DNA of 64,000 nt from Aestuariibaculum suncheonense (GTDB taxonomy: Bacteria; Bacteroidota; Bacteroidia; Flavobacteriales; Flavobacteriaceae): positions 151,339 to 215,338 of the forward strand of contig NZ_JACVXC010000006.1 of the NCBI RefSeq assembly GCF_014596935.1. The letters run 5' to 3'. This document shows, piece by piece, positions 1 through 9,531 of the stretch (within the stretch, counting starts at the first letter, position 1; every line of letters starts with the position of its first letter). The notes under the pieces were generated by a model. It worked only from the letters and a program-made list of their open reading frames with translations. It had not been told where the DNA came from and did not search any database. Both the position numbers and the translations under genes were made by a program.

Positions 1-21
1 TTGTTTTTATAGCGGTTATGG

Positions 22-2811
22 CTACTCTTTTAAAAGTTCATAGCCTTGATTAATTCCTTTTTCAATGGCAGGAACACCGCGTTCCATCCAAACAGGTTTT
101 GCGGCACCTTGTAAGTAGTAATCAAAAAACTGTGACATTCTTAAGGTAAAGTCTTTTCTGTTTTGGTATTTTAATGGCCAGTGCGGTTCGTCATTGTAAT
201 TTAAAAACCAAGCGGGTTTACCTAATCGGCGTAAGCTTACAAAGAACTCAATACCTTGATACCACGGTACGTGTCCATCGGCATCGTTATGTAAAATCAA
301 TAAAGGAGTGTTAATTTTATCAATATTGAAAATAGGTGAATTTTCAATATAACGCATTGGATATTCCCAAGGTGTTCCTCCAATACGACTTTGGGTATGC
401 TCGTATTGAAATTGACGACTTAATCCAGTCCACCATCGTATTCCGCCGTAAGCGCTAATCATATTCACAACGGGAGCGCCAGATTCAGCAGCTTTAAACA
501 TATTGGTTTTTGTTACTAGATATGCAATTTGATAGCCACCCCAACTGTGACCTTGTAAGCCAATATTATTTTTGTCTATAAATCCTTGTTTAATGATGGC
601 GTTGGTTCCGGAAACCACACAACTTAAGGCGCTTTCGCCAGGGTAGCCTTCACGGTATTTTACATTCGGGTTGAAAATAACATAACCGCGACTGGCGTAA
701 TAGCTATAGCTAATGGTAGAACGCACGAAAGATGGTGGTCTGTGTTTGTGAATATCGTCTGAACTGCGTTCGTAGAAATTAACAATCATTGGGTACTTTT
801 GGTTCGGGTCGAAGTTTTCGGGTTTAACCAATAAGCCTTCCAGTTCTTCACCGTCTAAAGAAGTCCATTTCACCAGTTCTATCGTTCCCCAGTTAAAATC
901 CTTTTGTTGCGGATTGGCATCACTTAAAACGGTTTGTTTTTTAAAACTTAAATCGGTTAATCGTAAATTAGGGAATTCAGTAAACGATTCGCGTGTAAAT
1001 AGTAAAGCATCACTTAATTCGGCTTTTGTTGGTTTGCTATAACTAAAATCGCCTTCCTCTAATTGTTTTATGGTGTTGTTTTTAGGGTTGAATTCAGCAA
1101 AACCTCCAGCTTTGGTGGTTTCATTAAATGTTGATAACAACCACTCGTTTTTCACGCTTATAGATTCTTCTTCCTTGTCTAATTTGATGTATCTGTAAAC
1201 GATTTTATTGGCGCGTCCGTTGGTTAAGTTTGAAGTTTCACCCGTATTCGGATTGTATTTCCAGATGTCGTAGCGATCGTAAAGTAAGATGTGTTTATCG
1301 TCTTCCATCCATCCGGCAGTACCATAAGAGCTAGGGAAATCTGGTGAATCATTTAATTCGTCGTAAAATACTTTTCCTTTGGTCAATTCTAAATATTTGT
1401 TAGTTTTTACATTGTAGGTAAACCAGGTACTGTCAATGGAGTGATACCCAAAAACAAATGCGCCTTTCGGACTTAAAGATGCATTTGGCATCTGTTTTAA
1501 AATGATTTTTTGATTGCCGGTTTTAGTATTTACAATAGCGTAATCTTTGAGAGATCTTCCTGTCCATTGACTTTCAAGTGAGTATGGTGTTGGTGTATTT
1601 ACTAATGTGATGTTAGAGTTGCCTTTATTGGTAAGCGTTGAATAAGGGAAGGCTTCCGTTTCAATCTGAACCGTTTTTTTATTATTGAAATTATAAACAG
1701 TTTCATAAGACTTAATAGTGTCGTTTTTTACCTGCAACTCCTGAACCGTGTATAGTCTAGGTTCGTTATACGTCCACACTTCTAAATTTACAATTTCGTC
1801 TTTTAGTAACGTGGTGTCTTTAATGATAGGAGGTTTTCGTAATCCGAAATATAACTTAGATTCATCTTTTGAAAACGTTATTGTACCATCTTTAGAAACT
1901 AAATAACCGTTTGGAGTGGTTGCGTTGTCGTATAGTTTACTGGCAGTTTCTTGTCCGGCTTCCCAAATATAAAGTTCGTTTGGTCTAATTTGTACTTTAG
2001 TTGTGTCGGCATCGACCACAAAGGCAAAACGTTTTCCGGTTTCACTGAAGCTTAGTTTGTTGTATTTTGCTTTTTTTCCGGAATAAATATTGGTTAATTG
2101 CGATGTGTTAAAATCGTAAATAAACACACCTTCACCGTTATTATCTTTATCACCGGTTGTTGAAAATGCCAGTGTTTTACCTGTTTTAGCAAAGGTGTAA
2201 TGAGTAACATATTTAAAAGTGTCCTGTGCTTTAGAGTTAAGGTTTCTAATCACTAAATGATAACCATTGGTTTTGCTTACCTTTTTAGGTTTTGCATCTT
2301 TTTTATCGTCTTTGGTTTCGGTGCTATCAGTCTTGATTTCTTTTTTTGGAGCTTTAATATCTTCTAGAAGATACCCGATATAGCCCGACCATTTTTCAGG
2401 GAGTTGATATGATTTTACATTGCCTATTTTGTCGAGTTCTTTGGAGTCAAGGTTGTAAATTGCTAAAGAATCTTTTGGTAATTTATCTTTCTTCACCTTG
2501 TGACGAAGCATGTTATCTAAACTGTCTTTTAGTGGTTTTATGGTAAAGGCTAAAAATTTAGAATCGTAGGTAAACTGACCATTTGTAGCTCTAAAGTATT
2601 CTAAAAGGTTTGCTCCTTTGTTAGATGTTACATGAAGATGGCTATCGGCATTTTCCTGTTCTAAATCGTAAACTATAAAATGTCCGTTGGGAGCAATAGC
2701 TTCGTTTTTAATACTATTCCATTGTTGAATATCTGAAAATTCAAGTGTTTTTTTTTGTGCGATTGAAACAAAAGACACCAAAATGAAAATGTAGGTAAGG
2801 TTTAATTTCAT
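22..2811 (-). CDS. Exported S9 family prolyl oligopeptidase / dipeptidyl-peptidase-like serine protease
   Basis: This 929-residue protein starts with a signal peptide (about residues 1-19, ending in SIAQ), so it should be periplasmic or outer-membrane associated. The middle (about 40-650) fits a beta-propeller-type N-terminal region with a Lys/Asp-rich insert near 155-180. The C-terminal 250 residues form the peptidase S9 alpha/beta hydrolase domain. The nucleophile elbow is GHSWGGY with Ser at about 756, the Asp is in HNDADGHVP (about 845) and the His in NDEPHWP (about 877), so the triad looks complete. Family members cleave short peptides, often after proline or after an N-terminal dipeptide; the exact specificity cannot be read here. 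The gene is transcribed divergently from the histidine kinase gene and shares a 179-bp intergenic region with it. An ordinary nutritional or cell-envelope peptidase is the simplest reading. Confidence 0.9.
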   Translation of the reverse strand: MKLNLTYIFILVSFVSIAQKKTLEFSDIQQWNSIKNEAIAPNGHFIVYDLEQENADSHLHVTSNKGANLLEYFRATNGQFTYDSKFLAFTIKPLKDSLDNMLRHKVKKDKLPKDSLAIYNLDSKELDKIGNVKSYQLPEKWSGYIGYLLEDIKAPKKEIKTDSTETKDDKKDAKPKKVSKTNGYHLVIRNLNSKAQDTFKYVTHYTFAKTGKTLAFSTTGDKDNNGEGVFIYDFNTSQLTNIYSGKKAKYNKLSFSETGKRFAFVVDADTTKVQIRPNELYIWEAGQETASKLYDNATTPNGYLVSKDGTITFSKDESKLYFGLRKPPIIKDTTLLKDEIVNLEVWTYNEPRLYTVQELQVKNDTIKSYETVYNFNNKKTVQIETEAFPYSTLTNKGNSNITLVNTPTPYSLESQWTGRSLKDYAIVNTKTGNQKIILKQMPNASLSPKGAFVFGYHSIDSTWFTYNVKTNKYLELTKGKVFYDELNDSPDFPSSYGTAGWMEDDKHILLYDRYDIWKYNPNTGETSNLTNGRANKIVYRYIKLDKEEESISVKNEWLLSTFNETTKAGGFAEFNPKNNTIKQLEEGDFSYSKPTKAELSDALLFTRESFTEFPNLRLTDLSFKKQTVLSDANPQQKDFNWGTIELVKWTSLDGEELEGLLVKPENFDPNQKYPMIVNFYERSSDDIHKHRPPSFVRSTISYSYYASRGYVIFNPNVKYREGYPGESALSCVVSGTNAIIKQGFIDKNNIGLQGHSWGGYQIAYLVTKTNMFKAAESGAPVVNMISAYGGIRWWTGLSRQFQYEHTQSRIGGTPWEYPMRYIENSPIFNIDKINTPLLILHNDADGHVPWYQGIEFFVSLRRLGKPAWFLNYNDEPHWPLKYQNRKDFTLRMSQFFDYYLQGAAKPVWMERGVPAIEKGINQGYELLKE

Positions 2812-2864
2812 GTGTAAGATTTAAAAAGGGTAAAAATAATTAAACCAACCAAATTGGGCCAACT

Positions 2865-2881
2865 GTTAAACTAAGTTTAAC
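2865..2881. promoter_or_regulatory. Perfect inverted repeat in a divergent promoter region
   Basis: GTTAAAC-TAA-GTTTAAC is a perfect 7-bp inverted repeat with a 3-bp spacer. It lies between the divergent peptidase and histidine kinase genes, 54 bp upstream of the peptidase start. Its size and symmetry fit an operator for a dimeric regulator. That role is inferred, and the regulator is unknown. Confidence 0.35.
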
Positions 2882-2891
2882 AAAGTATGCT

Positions 2892-2920
2892 GTTTGTCAG
2901 CTCGTTTCGCAGTTGGTCAG
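2892..2920 (+). promoter_or_regulatory. Candidate LytTR-type operator (direct repeats, 20-bp period)
   Basis: GTTTGTCAG (2892-2900) and GTTGGTCAG (2912-2920) match at 8 of 9 positions and are offset by exactly 20 bp, about two helical turns. A third related copy, GTTTCGCAG, sits between them at 2904-2912. LytTR-domain regulators typically bind paired direct repeats on one face of the helix. The downstream operon encodes such a regulator, so autoregulation is a reasonable inference. Confidence 0.4.
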
Positions 2921-2990
2921 AATTAGCTGTTTTGGGATAATTGATTGCTTTTTATTTATGAACGTTAATCAACCTTTTAAATTTACACAA

Positions 2991-4826
2991 ATGAAAAAAA
3001 TAATTATTTTATTACTCTTTGCTGGTTTATTAAAATTAAACGCTCAGGAAGAAATACGAAAAATGATGACAGACACAGTCTGGGAAAAATATGTTCAGTT
3101 TGATAAATCGTCACCTTTTTATAAAACTTTTTGGTTTTGGACGAAAGAAAGAATTTTCAACGGGGTTAACAGAGATGTTATTAAGTTTAGTAGTGATATC
3201 AGTATCCAATTAAAAAATTCATTTAATGAGAATGATTCAATAATTATTTGCAATCTAATACAAGAGTTAAAGGGAATTATTCCTAATAACATTAATTTCT
3301 CAACTCAAAAAAAAGGAAATGTTATTATTGAAATAGTCGCTAACGGCACTCGTTTTGGAAGTAGATCAAAAATAGGAAAATCTGGAATCATATTTAAGGA
3401 ATATCAAATAGGTTTTAATGATTCTGATAGTTTCGAGAGTAGAAAACGAATATTGGAGTTTTTTGTGATAAGATCGTTGTGTGGTATTCAAAATGTCAAA
3501 TATCGTACAAAAACGGGATATGCAATATTTGATGACTTTGATCCTGATCCTGTTTTAACAAAATTTAGCTTGTCGGATAGGTTTTTGCTTCAGAAATTAT
3601 ATTCTAAAGACTTGCTTAAGGAAGCTAAAAGTTATATACTCAGCAATTATACTAAAAGGTATTATTTAAACTTTTTCTATAAAAATGAAATGAAGTTCTT
3701 TGGTGTGATTTTATCAGTTTTAATTACTTTCTTAATTTTTATTTTTTCTTATCGTAGAGTATTTAGACGACGATATAGAGTTGGTTATTTAAATTATTTA
3801 ATGCCAGGCATGGTTTTGATGTTTACCTCATATATTGGAATTAATTTATATGATTATTTAACGAGTTCAGGAGGGTTAGGTCTTTATTTGTATTCATGGT
3901 TCGTGACTTTAATCGTGTATATACCAATATGTTTAATTGTATTAAGTTTACTTTATGTTTTAGAGAAGAATATTATTAATAAAGAATGGACCATAGCAAA
4001 GCAATTAAAGTTGAAAATTATATTCACATTTTTGGTGATTATAACAATTATTGTTTTAATGTTTGTTTTTAATAGTGATAATAAATTTAATTTTATTATC
4101 AGTCTCATTGGAATTGTTGTTTTTTCAATACGAACTGCATTTTTATACTTAAGGGAGCAAACTGAAATACAATTACGAAAAAAAGATATCGAGCTGAGTA
4201 AGATGAAAGCGTTAAAGGCGCAGGCAGAAGTAGCTTCGTTAAATGCTAGAATTAATCCACATTTTTTATACAATTCGTTAAATTCAATAGTAGGTTTGGT
4301 AAGAAGTAATCCTGAAAAAACAGAACAAATGGCCTTGTCTTTGTCCGATTTATTTCGCTATAACATTAATCGAAATAATACCTTGAGTTCAACTATAAAA
4401 GAGGAGATTGAAGCGGTTCGCGCTTATTTGCAAATAGAACAAATTCGTTTTGGAGACCGTATGAAATTTTCAATTGAAGTCGATGAAAGCATAGAGCAGT
4501 TTGAAATCCCCCGAAACATTATTCAACCTTTGGTAGAAAATGCTATTAAACACGGCGTATCGAAAATAAAACACGAAGGTATTATTAAAGTAAAGATCCA
4601 AAAAAATAATGAAGTTGTAGAAATTAGTGTGTCCGATAATGGCCCTGATTTTCCAGAAGGTGTTATTACAGGTTACGGATTGCAAAGTATAAACGATATT
4701 TTAAAATTAAGTTACGAGGGCGAAGGAGAATTACATTGGGAAAATGAACCTGCTAAGCGTATATGGATTACCATTAGTGAAAAAGGATTTAATAATATGA
4801 AGCGATTTATAAATGAAGCAGTATAG
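2991..4826 (+). CDS. Sensor histidine kinase of the LytS/YehU (His_kinase PF06580) family
   Basis: I place the start at the ATG at 2991. It gives a clean signal sequence (MKKIIILLLFAGLLKLNAQ), whereas the in-frame start at 2913 would put 26 charged and polar residues before it. The 611-residue product has a periplasmic N-terminal region (about 20-225), then roughly five hydrophobic segments (about 227-405), a short coiled-coil-like linker and the kinase domain. The phospho-accepting His is in NPHFLYNSLN (His424). The ATP-binding N box is PRNIIQPLVENAIKHG, and SDNGPDFP and GYGLQS form the G region. The partner response regulator overlaps the 3' end by 14 bp, so the two are translationally coupled. 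The ligand of the periplasmic region is unknown. Confidence 0.9.
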   Translation: MKKIIILLLFAGLLKLNAQEEIRKMMTDTVWEKYVQFDKSSPFYKTFWFWTKERIFNGVNRDVIKFSSDISIQLKNSFNENDSIIICNLIQELKGIIPNNINFSTQKKGNVIIEIVANGTRFGSRSKIGKSGIIFKEYQIGFNDSDSFESRKRILEFFVIRSLCGIQNVKYRTKTGYAIFDDFDPDPVLTKFSLSDRFLLQKLYSKDLLKEAKSYILSNYTKRYYLNFFYKNEMKFFGVILSVLITFLIFIFSYRRVFRRRYRVGYLNYLMPGMVLMFTSYIGINLYDYLTSSGGLGLYLYSWFVTLIVYIPICLIVLSLLYVLEKNIINKEWTIAKQLKLKIIFTFLVIITIIVLMFVFNSDNKFNFIISLIGIVVFSIRTAFLYLREQTEIQLRKKDIELSKMKALKAQAEVASLNARINPHFLYNSLNSIVGLVRSNPEKTEQMALSLSDLFRYNINRNNTLSSTIKEEIEAVRAYLQIEQIRFGDRMKFSIEVDESIEQFEIPRNIIQPLVENAIKHGVSKIKHEGIIKVKIQKNNEVVEISVSDNGPDFPEGVITGYGLQSINDILKLSYEGEGELHWENEPAKRIWITISEKGFNNMKRFINEAV

Positions 4827-5577
4827 AACCCTTATTATAGATGATGAACCACCAGCAAGACAACGGATAAAAGAATTACTTGGCGATTTTTCTGAAACTT
4901 TTTTGGTTGTTGATGAAGCTTGTAATGGGGAAGAAGGTGTTGAAAAAATTCAGATTTTAAAACCAGATATTATTTTCTTAGATATTCAAATGCCAGAAAT
5001 GAATGGGTTCGAAATGTTGCAAAAGCTACAAAATATTCCAATAGTTGTTTTTTGTACAGCATTTGATGAATATGCATTGCAAGCTTTCGCCACTAATAGT
5101 TTAGATTATTTATTAAAACCTGTTAGAAAAGAGCGACTACAACAAACCATAGATAAGCTTACTTTTTTTAAACATGAAAAACAGACCGAGCAAATTTTAG
5201 AATTGTTAAAACATTTTAATGATAATCGGACTAAAGGCAAGGAGCTAGCCTCTATTACGGTAAAGGTGGGTAAGAAAATTAGTTTTGTGAAACTTGAAGA
5301 CGTCGCATATTTCCAGTCTACCGATAAATATGTGTCTATTTTCACAAAGCCAGGAGAAGAACATATCACAGACCAGAGTTTATCCACATTAGATGATCAA
5401 CTCCCTAAAGGTTTTTTGCGAATTCATCGTAGCCTTATTATAAATACAAATATGGTTTCAGAAGTTTTTACCCATTTTAATAGTTGTTATAATATCACAA
5501 TGAATGATAAGCATAAAACAATTTTAAAAAGTGGTAGAAGTTATCAGCCACAAATAAAAGCGTGGATGGGTATATAA
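4813..5577 (+). CDS. LytTR-family response regulator
   Basis: The 254-residue protein has a receiver domain (1 to about 125) with the acidic pocket DDE at 10-12, phospho-acceptor Asp57 in FLDIQMPEMNG, Thr82 and Lys102 in DYLLKPV. A LytTR DNA-binding domain follows (about 147-254, with FLRIHRSLIINT). It is the cognate regulator of the upstream PF06580 kinase: the reading frames overlap by 14 bp and the pair forms a two-gene operon closed by a strong hairpin terminator. Direct repeats upstream of the operon are candidate binding sites. Targets cannot be deduced from the sequence; the divergent S9 peptidase is a possible one because it shares the same intergenic region. Confidence 0.92.
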   Translation: MKQYRTLIIDDEPPARQRIKELLGDFSETFLVVDEACNGEEGVEKIQILKPDIIFLDIQMPEMNGFEMLQKLQNIPIVVFCTAFDEYALQAFATNSLDYLLKPVRKERLQQTIDKLTFFKHEKQTEQILELLKHFNDNRTKGKELASITVKVGKKISFVKLEDVAYFQSTDKYVSIFTKPGEEHITDQSLSTLDDQLPKGFLRIHRSLIINTNMVSEVFTHFNSCYNITMNDKHKTILKSGRSYQPQIKAWMGI

Positions 5578-5612
5578 AAAAAGCGATTCAATATTTTGAA
5601 TCGCTTTTTTTA
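5576..5612. terminator. Bidirectional intrinsic terminator between the response regulator and polA
   Basis: A perfect 11-bp stem (AAGCGATTCAA at 5581-5591 with TTGAATCGCTT at 5596-5606) closes a TATT loop. An A run precedes it and a T run follows, so it can end transcripts from both convergent genes. Confidence 0.9.
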
Positions 5613-5617
5613 TTTTA

Positions 5618-8470
5618 TTAATGCGCCTCCAACCAGTTATTACCAGTGCCTAAATCGACATCTAAAGGCACAGCCAATTGGTAGGCGTTTTCCATTTCGG
5701 TTTTTACTAAGGTTTTAATGGTGTCGAGTTCTGGTTTGTAAACATCGAACACCAATTCATCATGAACCTGCAGTAGCATTTTGGTTTTAAAATCACCAGC
5801 TTCTAATTTCTTATGAATATTAATCATAGCGATTTTAATAATATCGGCGGCACTACCCTGAATAGGTGCATTTACCGCATTGCGCTCTGCAGCCCCGCGA
5901 ACTACAGCGTTACGAGAGTTGATGTCTTTTAAGTAACGACGACGCCCTAAAACGGTTTGCACATAACCATGGTCTCGTGCAAAATCGACTTGTTGGCTGA
6001 TGTAGTTTTTTAACTTCGGATAGGTTTCATAATAGGTATCGATAAGTTCTTTGGCTTCGCTACGCGATAAATTAGTCTGGTTGCTTAATCCGAAAGCAGA
6101 AACCCCGTAGATAATTCCAAAGTTTACGGTTTTTGCATTGCTACGTTGTTCGCGAGTCACTTCTTCAATAGGTACATTAAATACTTTTGAAGCTGTCGAG
6201 GCGTGAATGTCTTCACCATGTTTAAAAGCATTAATCATGGTTTCTTCTTCACTTAATGCAGCGATAATACGTAACTCTATCTGACTGTAATCGGCAGCAA
6301 GTAGGGTGTAATCTTCATTACGAGGAATAAAGGCTTTACGTACCTGACGTCCGCGTTCGGTACGAATCGGGATGTTTTGTAAGTTCGGGTTGTTACTACT
6401 TAAACGACCAGTTGCTGCAACAGTTTGCATATAATCGGTATGAACGCGATGGGTTACTTCATCGACCTGAAGCGGTAACGCATCAACATAGGTACTTTTA
6501 AGTTTCGATAAACCTCTGAAATCTAAAATATGCTGAATGATATCGTGGTCTTTTGCTAGATAGCTTAAAATATCTTCGGAAGTCGCATATTGCCCAGTTT
6601 TGGTCTTTTTGGGTTTATCAATCAGTTTTAGTTTTTCAAATAAAATATCACCTAATTGTTTTGGAGAGGCGATATTGAATTGTTCTCCGGCAATCTCATA
6701 AATTTTGCTTTCCAAGGTTTTAATATCATTGTCTAATTGATCAGCCAGACTATGTAAAAAGTCTTTATCTAGGTTGATGCCTTCCAGTTCCATTGACGAT
6801 AATACGCGTAATAACGGAATTTCAATATCATCAAATAACTTTTGTGTATTGGCTTCGCCTAATTCTTTTTCGAAATGTTCTTTAAGCTGAAGGGTAATAT
6901 CGGCATCTTCTACAGCATATTCGGTTTGCTTGTCTAAAGCCACCTGACGCATCGATAACTGGTTTTTACCTTTTTTACCAATTAAAGACTCAATTGAAAT
7001 AGGCGTGTAATTTAAATAGGTTTCAGCCAGGACATCCATGTTATGACGCATATCTGGATTAATCAGATAGTGTGCAAGCATGGTATCGAATAATTTGCCT
7101 TTAACCGTAATGTTGTATTTGGCTAAAACTTTAATGTCGTATTTTAAATTCTGACCAATTTTTTCGATGCTTTCATTTTCAAAAAATGGACGTAACTGTT
7201 CGATAAGTTCTTGGGCTTCGTTTTTATCTTCAGGGAATGGTAAATAAAATCCCTTCCCGGTTTCCCATGAAAAGGCTATGCCAACCAATTCGGCAGCTAA
7301 TGGATTAAGATTTGTCGTTTCCGTATCAAAACATACCGATGTTTGACTCATTAAGTTTTTAATGAATAGTTTAGTCGCCATTCCCGATGCTACGCTCTGG
7401 TAAAAATGCGATGTGGTTTCAACTGTTTTTCTGGTGTATTCATTATGAGAAGAATGGTCTTCTTCATCGCTGCCTCCAAAAAGAGAGAACTGTCCGGCTC
7501 CAGCTGAAGCAGGTTCTTTATTAGATTCTGTTTTAACTGCTGTTTCAGTGGACGCTGCAGGTTGAGGAGTTGTTACTTCAGTATTAGCAGAAAAGGTTTT
7601 CAGGAAATTGGTAGTTAATTGTCTGAATTCTAAATCCTGAAAAATAGTCGTTACTTTTTCAATGTCAGGTTCAGACATTTCAAAATCATGCTCGTCGAAT
7701 TCAACCGGAACATCCAGCATAATGGTTGCCAGTTTTTTTGAAAGTAAACCAAGTTCTTTATTGGCTTCAATTTTCTCTTTCATTTTACCCTTAAGTTCAT
7801 GGGTATTCTCCAGTAAACCTTCCATGCTGCCATATTCGGCAATAAATTTTTTGGCGGTTTTTTCGCCAACACCTGGAAGCCCGGGAATGTTATCACTCGA
7901 GTCGCCCATCATACCTAAAAAGTCTATTACTTGAAGTGGGTTGGTGACTTCGAATTTCTGTTTTACTTCTTCAATGCCCCAGGTTTCGTAACCACCACCA
8001 AACGATTTTGGGCGGTACATAAAAATATTTTCAGAGACGAGCTGAGCAAAGTCTTTATCAGGCGTTACCATAAACGTTTGATAACCTTGTTTTTCAGCTT
8101 GTTTGGAAAGGGTTCCAATGACGTCATCGGCTTCATAACCTTCCTTAACCATAATAGGAATGTGCATCGCTTTTAAAATTTCCTGAATGTATGGTATCGC
8201 TACTTTAATAGCTTCCGGAGTTTCATCTCGATTCGCTTTATAAGCTTCGAACATTTCTACACGGTCGGCACTTCCGCCTTTATCGAAACAAACGGCTAAA
8301 TGGTCTGGTCGTTCACGTTTAATAACATCTAAAAGGGAATTCATAAAACCCATAATGGCAGAGGTGTCAATACCTTTGCTGTTAATTCTTGGGTTCTTTA
8401 TAAAGGCGTAATACCCACGGAAAATTAAAGCGTAGGCATCAACTAAAAATAGACGTTTTTGATCGGACAT
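5618..8470 (-). CDS. polA: DNA polymerase I
   Basis: This 950-residue protein has the full three-domain family A layout: an N-terminal 5'-3' exonuclease (1 to about 290, with YEADDVIGT and the GLPGVGEKTAKK helix-hairpin-helix), a 3'-5' exonuclease (about 360-545) and the polymerase (about 570-950). Proofreading residues are present: Exo I FDTETT, Exo II IGQNLKYD and Exo III YAVEDAD. Polymerase motif A carries Asp727 (AADYSQIELR), the O helix is RSNAKTVNFGIIYG (776 on) and motif C carries Asp904 (QVHDEL). It fills gaps during repair and replaces RNA primers. The gene is monocistronic and convergent with the two-component operon. A TAGTTTTG -7-like box lies at 8494-8501 on the minus strand, with no clear -33. 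Confidence 0.98.
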   Translation of the reverse strand: MSDQKRLFLVDAYALIFRGYYAFIKNPRINSKGIDTSAIMGFMNSLLDVIKRERPDHLAVCFDKGGSADRVEMFEAYKANRDETPEAIKVAIPYIQEILKAMHIPIMVKEGYEADDVIGTLSKQAEKQGYQTFMVTPDKDFAQLVSENIFMYRPKSFGGGYETWGIEEVKQKFEVTNPLQVIDFLGMMGDSSDNIPGLPGVGEKTAKKFIAEYGSMEGLLENTHELKGKMKEKIEANKELGLLSKKLATIMLDVPVEFDEHDFEMSEPDIEKVTTIFQDLEFRQLTTNFLKTFSANTEVTTPQPAASTETAVKTESNKEPASAGAGQFSLFGGSDEEDHSSHNEYTRKTVETTSHFYQSVASGMATKLFIKNLMSQTSVCFDTETTNLNPLAAELVGIAFSWETGKGFYLPFPEDKNEAQELIEQLRPFFENESIEKIGQNLKYDIKVLAKYNITVKGKLFDTMLAHYLINPDMRHNMDVLAETYLNYTPISIESLIGKKGKNQLSMRQVALDKQTEYAVEDADITLQLKEHFEKELGEANTQKLFDDIEIPLLRVLSSMELEGINLDKDFLHSLADQLDNDIKTLESKIYEIAGEQFNIASPKQLGDILFEKLKLIDKPKKTKTGQYATSEDILSYLAKDHDIIQHILDFRGLSKLKSTYVDALPLQVDEVTHRVHTDYMQTVAATGRLSSNNPNLQNIPIRTERGRQVRKAFIPRNEDYTLLAADYSQIELRIIAALSEEETMINAFKHGEDIHASTASKVFNVPIEEVTREQRSNAKTVNFGIIYGVSAFGLSNQTNLSRSEAKELIDTYYETYPKLKNYISQQVDFARDHGYVQTVLGRRRYLKDINSRNAVVRGAAERNAVNAPIQGSAADIIKIAMINIHKKLEAGDFKTKMLLQVHDELVFDVYKPELDTIKTLVKTEMENAYQLAVPLDVDLGTGNNWLEAH

Positions 8471-8562
8471 AATGTTTGTTTTGATAAGAAGTTCAAAACT
8501 ACAAAAACTTACGCGATTATCGAGGTCTAAATAGACTGAGGCTTGTTATTAAATCAACTTTT

Positions 8563-8599
8563 TATCTCAGAAAATGTCTTGTGTTCTTAGGCTGAGATA
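8563..8599. repeat. Short inverted repeat in the polA-cutC intergenic region
   Basis: TATCTCAG (8563-8570) and CTGAGATA (8592-8599) are perfect 8-bp arms around a 21-nt loop. They lie in the 239-bp gap between divergent polA and cutC. No T run follows, so it is not a standard terminator. The role is unknown. Confidence 0.3.
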
Positions 8600-8662
8600 G
8601 TTTGACTTTTGAGAGAAATTATGCTGAATCATAGTTTTAATTACCAACCATTTTTTGTGGTG

Positions 8663-8692
8663 TTGATTAGTCTTTATGAATCTTTATATTTG
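8663..8692 (+). promoter_or_regulatory. Bacteroidota-type promoter of cutC
   Basis: A -33 TTG (8663-8665) and a -7 TATATTTG (8685-8692) are separated by 19 bp, an ideal match to the flavobacterial housekeeping consensus. The ATG lies 17 bp past the -7 box, so the leader should be only about 10 nt. Confidence 0.8.
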
Positions 8693-8709
8693 TTATATAA
8701 TTAAGACTT

Positions 8710-9441
8710 ATGATTGTAGAAGTTTGTGCAAATTCGTTTGAATCGGCTGTTAATGCCGAAAAAGCCGGAGCGCATCGCATTGAATTGTGTTCCGAACTGG
8801 CGGTTGGAGGTATTACACCGTCATTCGGACTCATAAAAAAAGTGGTTGAAACATTATCGATTCCAGTATTTGTATTAATTCGTCCAAGAAGTGGAAGTTT
8901 TACGTTTAGCGATGACGAGATGGAGATTATGAAACACGATATTAAGCTTTGTAAGGAGTTAGGTTGCGCAGGAATTGTTTCTGGGGCTTTGAATATTGAC
9001 AATACCATTGATATTGATAAAACAAAAGTGCTAATTGAAACTTCAAAGCCATTACAATTTACCTTTCATAGGGCGTTCGATTGGGTTCCCAATCCGGAAG
9101 AAGCTTTAGAGCAATTGAAAGATTTAGGTGTTGATCGTATTCTAACTTCAGGACAGGAATCTTCCGCTGAAAAGGGTCTTGATTTACTTCAGAAATTAAA
9201 GGATAAAACAGAAGATAAAATTCATATTTTGTCTGGTGGTGGTATTAAGCCTGTTAATGTAGCGAAGTTTCAAGCGGCTGGCTTTTCAGAGATCCATGTG
9301 TCGGCATCAACGATAGAAACCGTTATTGATTCTCCAAAGGTTGCTATGAATAGTGTGAAGTTTTTCGATGAAACCATAAAATCTTATTCCGATGTGAATA
9401 CCATCAAGCAGATTTTATCGATTACAGCTTCTGAAAAATAG
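8710..9441 (+). CDS. cutC: CutC-family protein (copper homeostasis)
   Basis: The 243-residue protein matches CutC along its full length, a single TIM-barrel domain. It begins with the family hallmark VEVCANSFESA and continues with GAHRIELCSEL, VGGITPS, VFVLIRPR, FHRAFDW and ILTSG. CutC was linked genetically to copper tolerance in E. coli, but its enzymatic or binding role is not settled, so the copper label is by family only. The gene has its own promoter, stands alone between polA and the metallophosphoesterase, and nothing nearby ties it to metal export. The start follows the promoter directly. Confidence 0.93.
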   Translation: MIVEVCANSFESAVNAEKAGAHRIELCSELAVGGITPSFGLIKKVVETLSIPVFVLIRPRSGSFTFSDDEMEIMKHDIKLCKELGCAGIVSGALNIDNTIDIDKTKVLIETSKPLQFTFHRAFDWVPNPEEALEQLKDLGVDRILTSGQESSAEKGLDLLQKLKDKTEDKIHILSGGGIKPVNVAKFQAAGFSEIHVSASTIETVIDSPKVAMNSVKFFDETIKSYSDVNTIKQILSITASEK

Positions 9442-9508
9442 TGAGTTACATAATTCTTAAGGTAGCGTTAAAACCATTTGAGGGTTTATTTTACTGTTTA
9501 AATTGAGT

Positions 9509-9516
9509 TATATTTG
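9509..9516 (+). promoter_or_regulatory. Probable -7 promoter element of the metallophosphoesterase gene
   Basis: TATATTTG is an exact -7 match ending 15 bp before the ATG. No TTG lies at the right distance; TTT at 9485-9487 (21-bp spacer) is the best -33 candidate. Confidence 0.5.
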
Positions 9517-9531
9517 ATAAAAAAATAAGTT

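Noticed and set aside
2913..2990. Upstream in-frame start of the histidine kinase
   Set aside because: It would add 26 residues before an obvious signal sequence and would overlap the candidate operator, so the start at 2991 is used.
3953..4273. 106-codon open frame antisense to the histidine kinase
   Set aside because: Covered by membrane helices and the phospho-acceptor region of the sense protein; no independent start signals.
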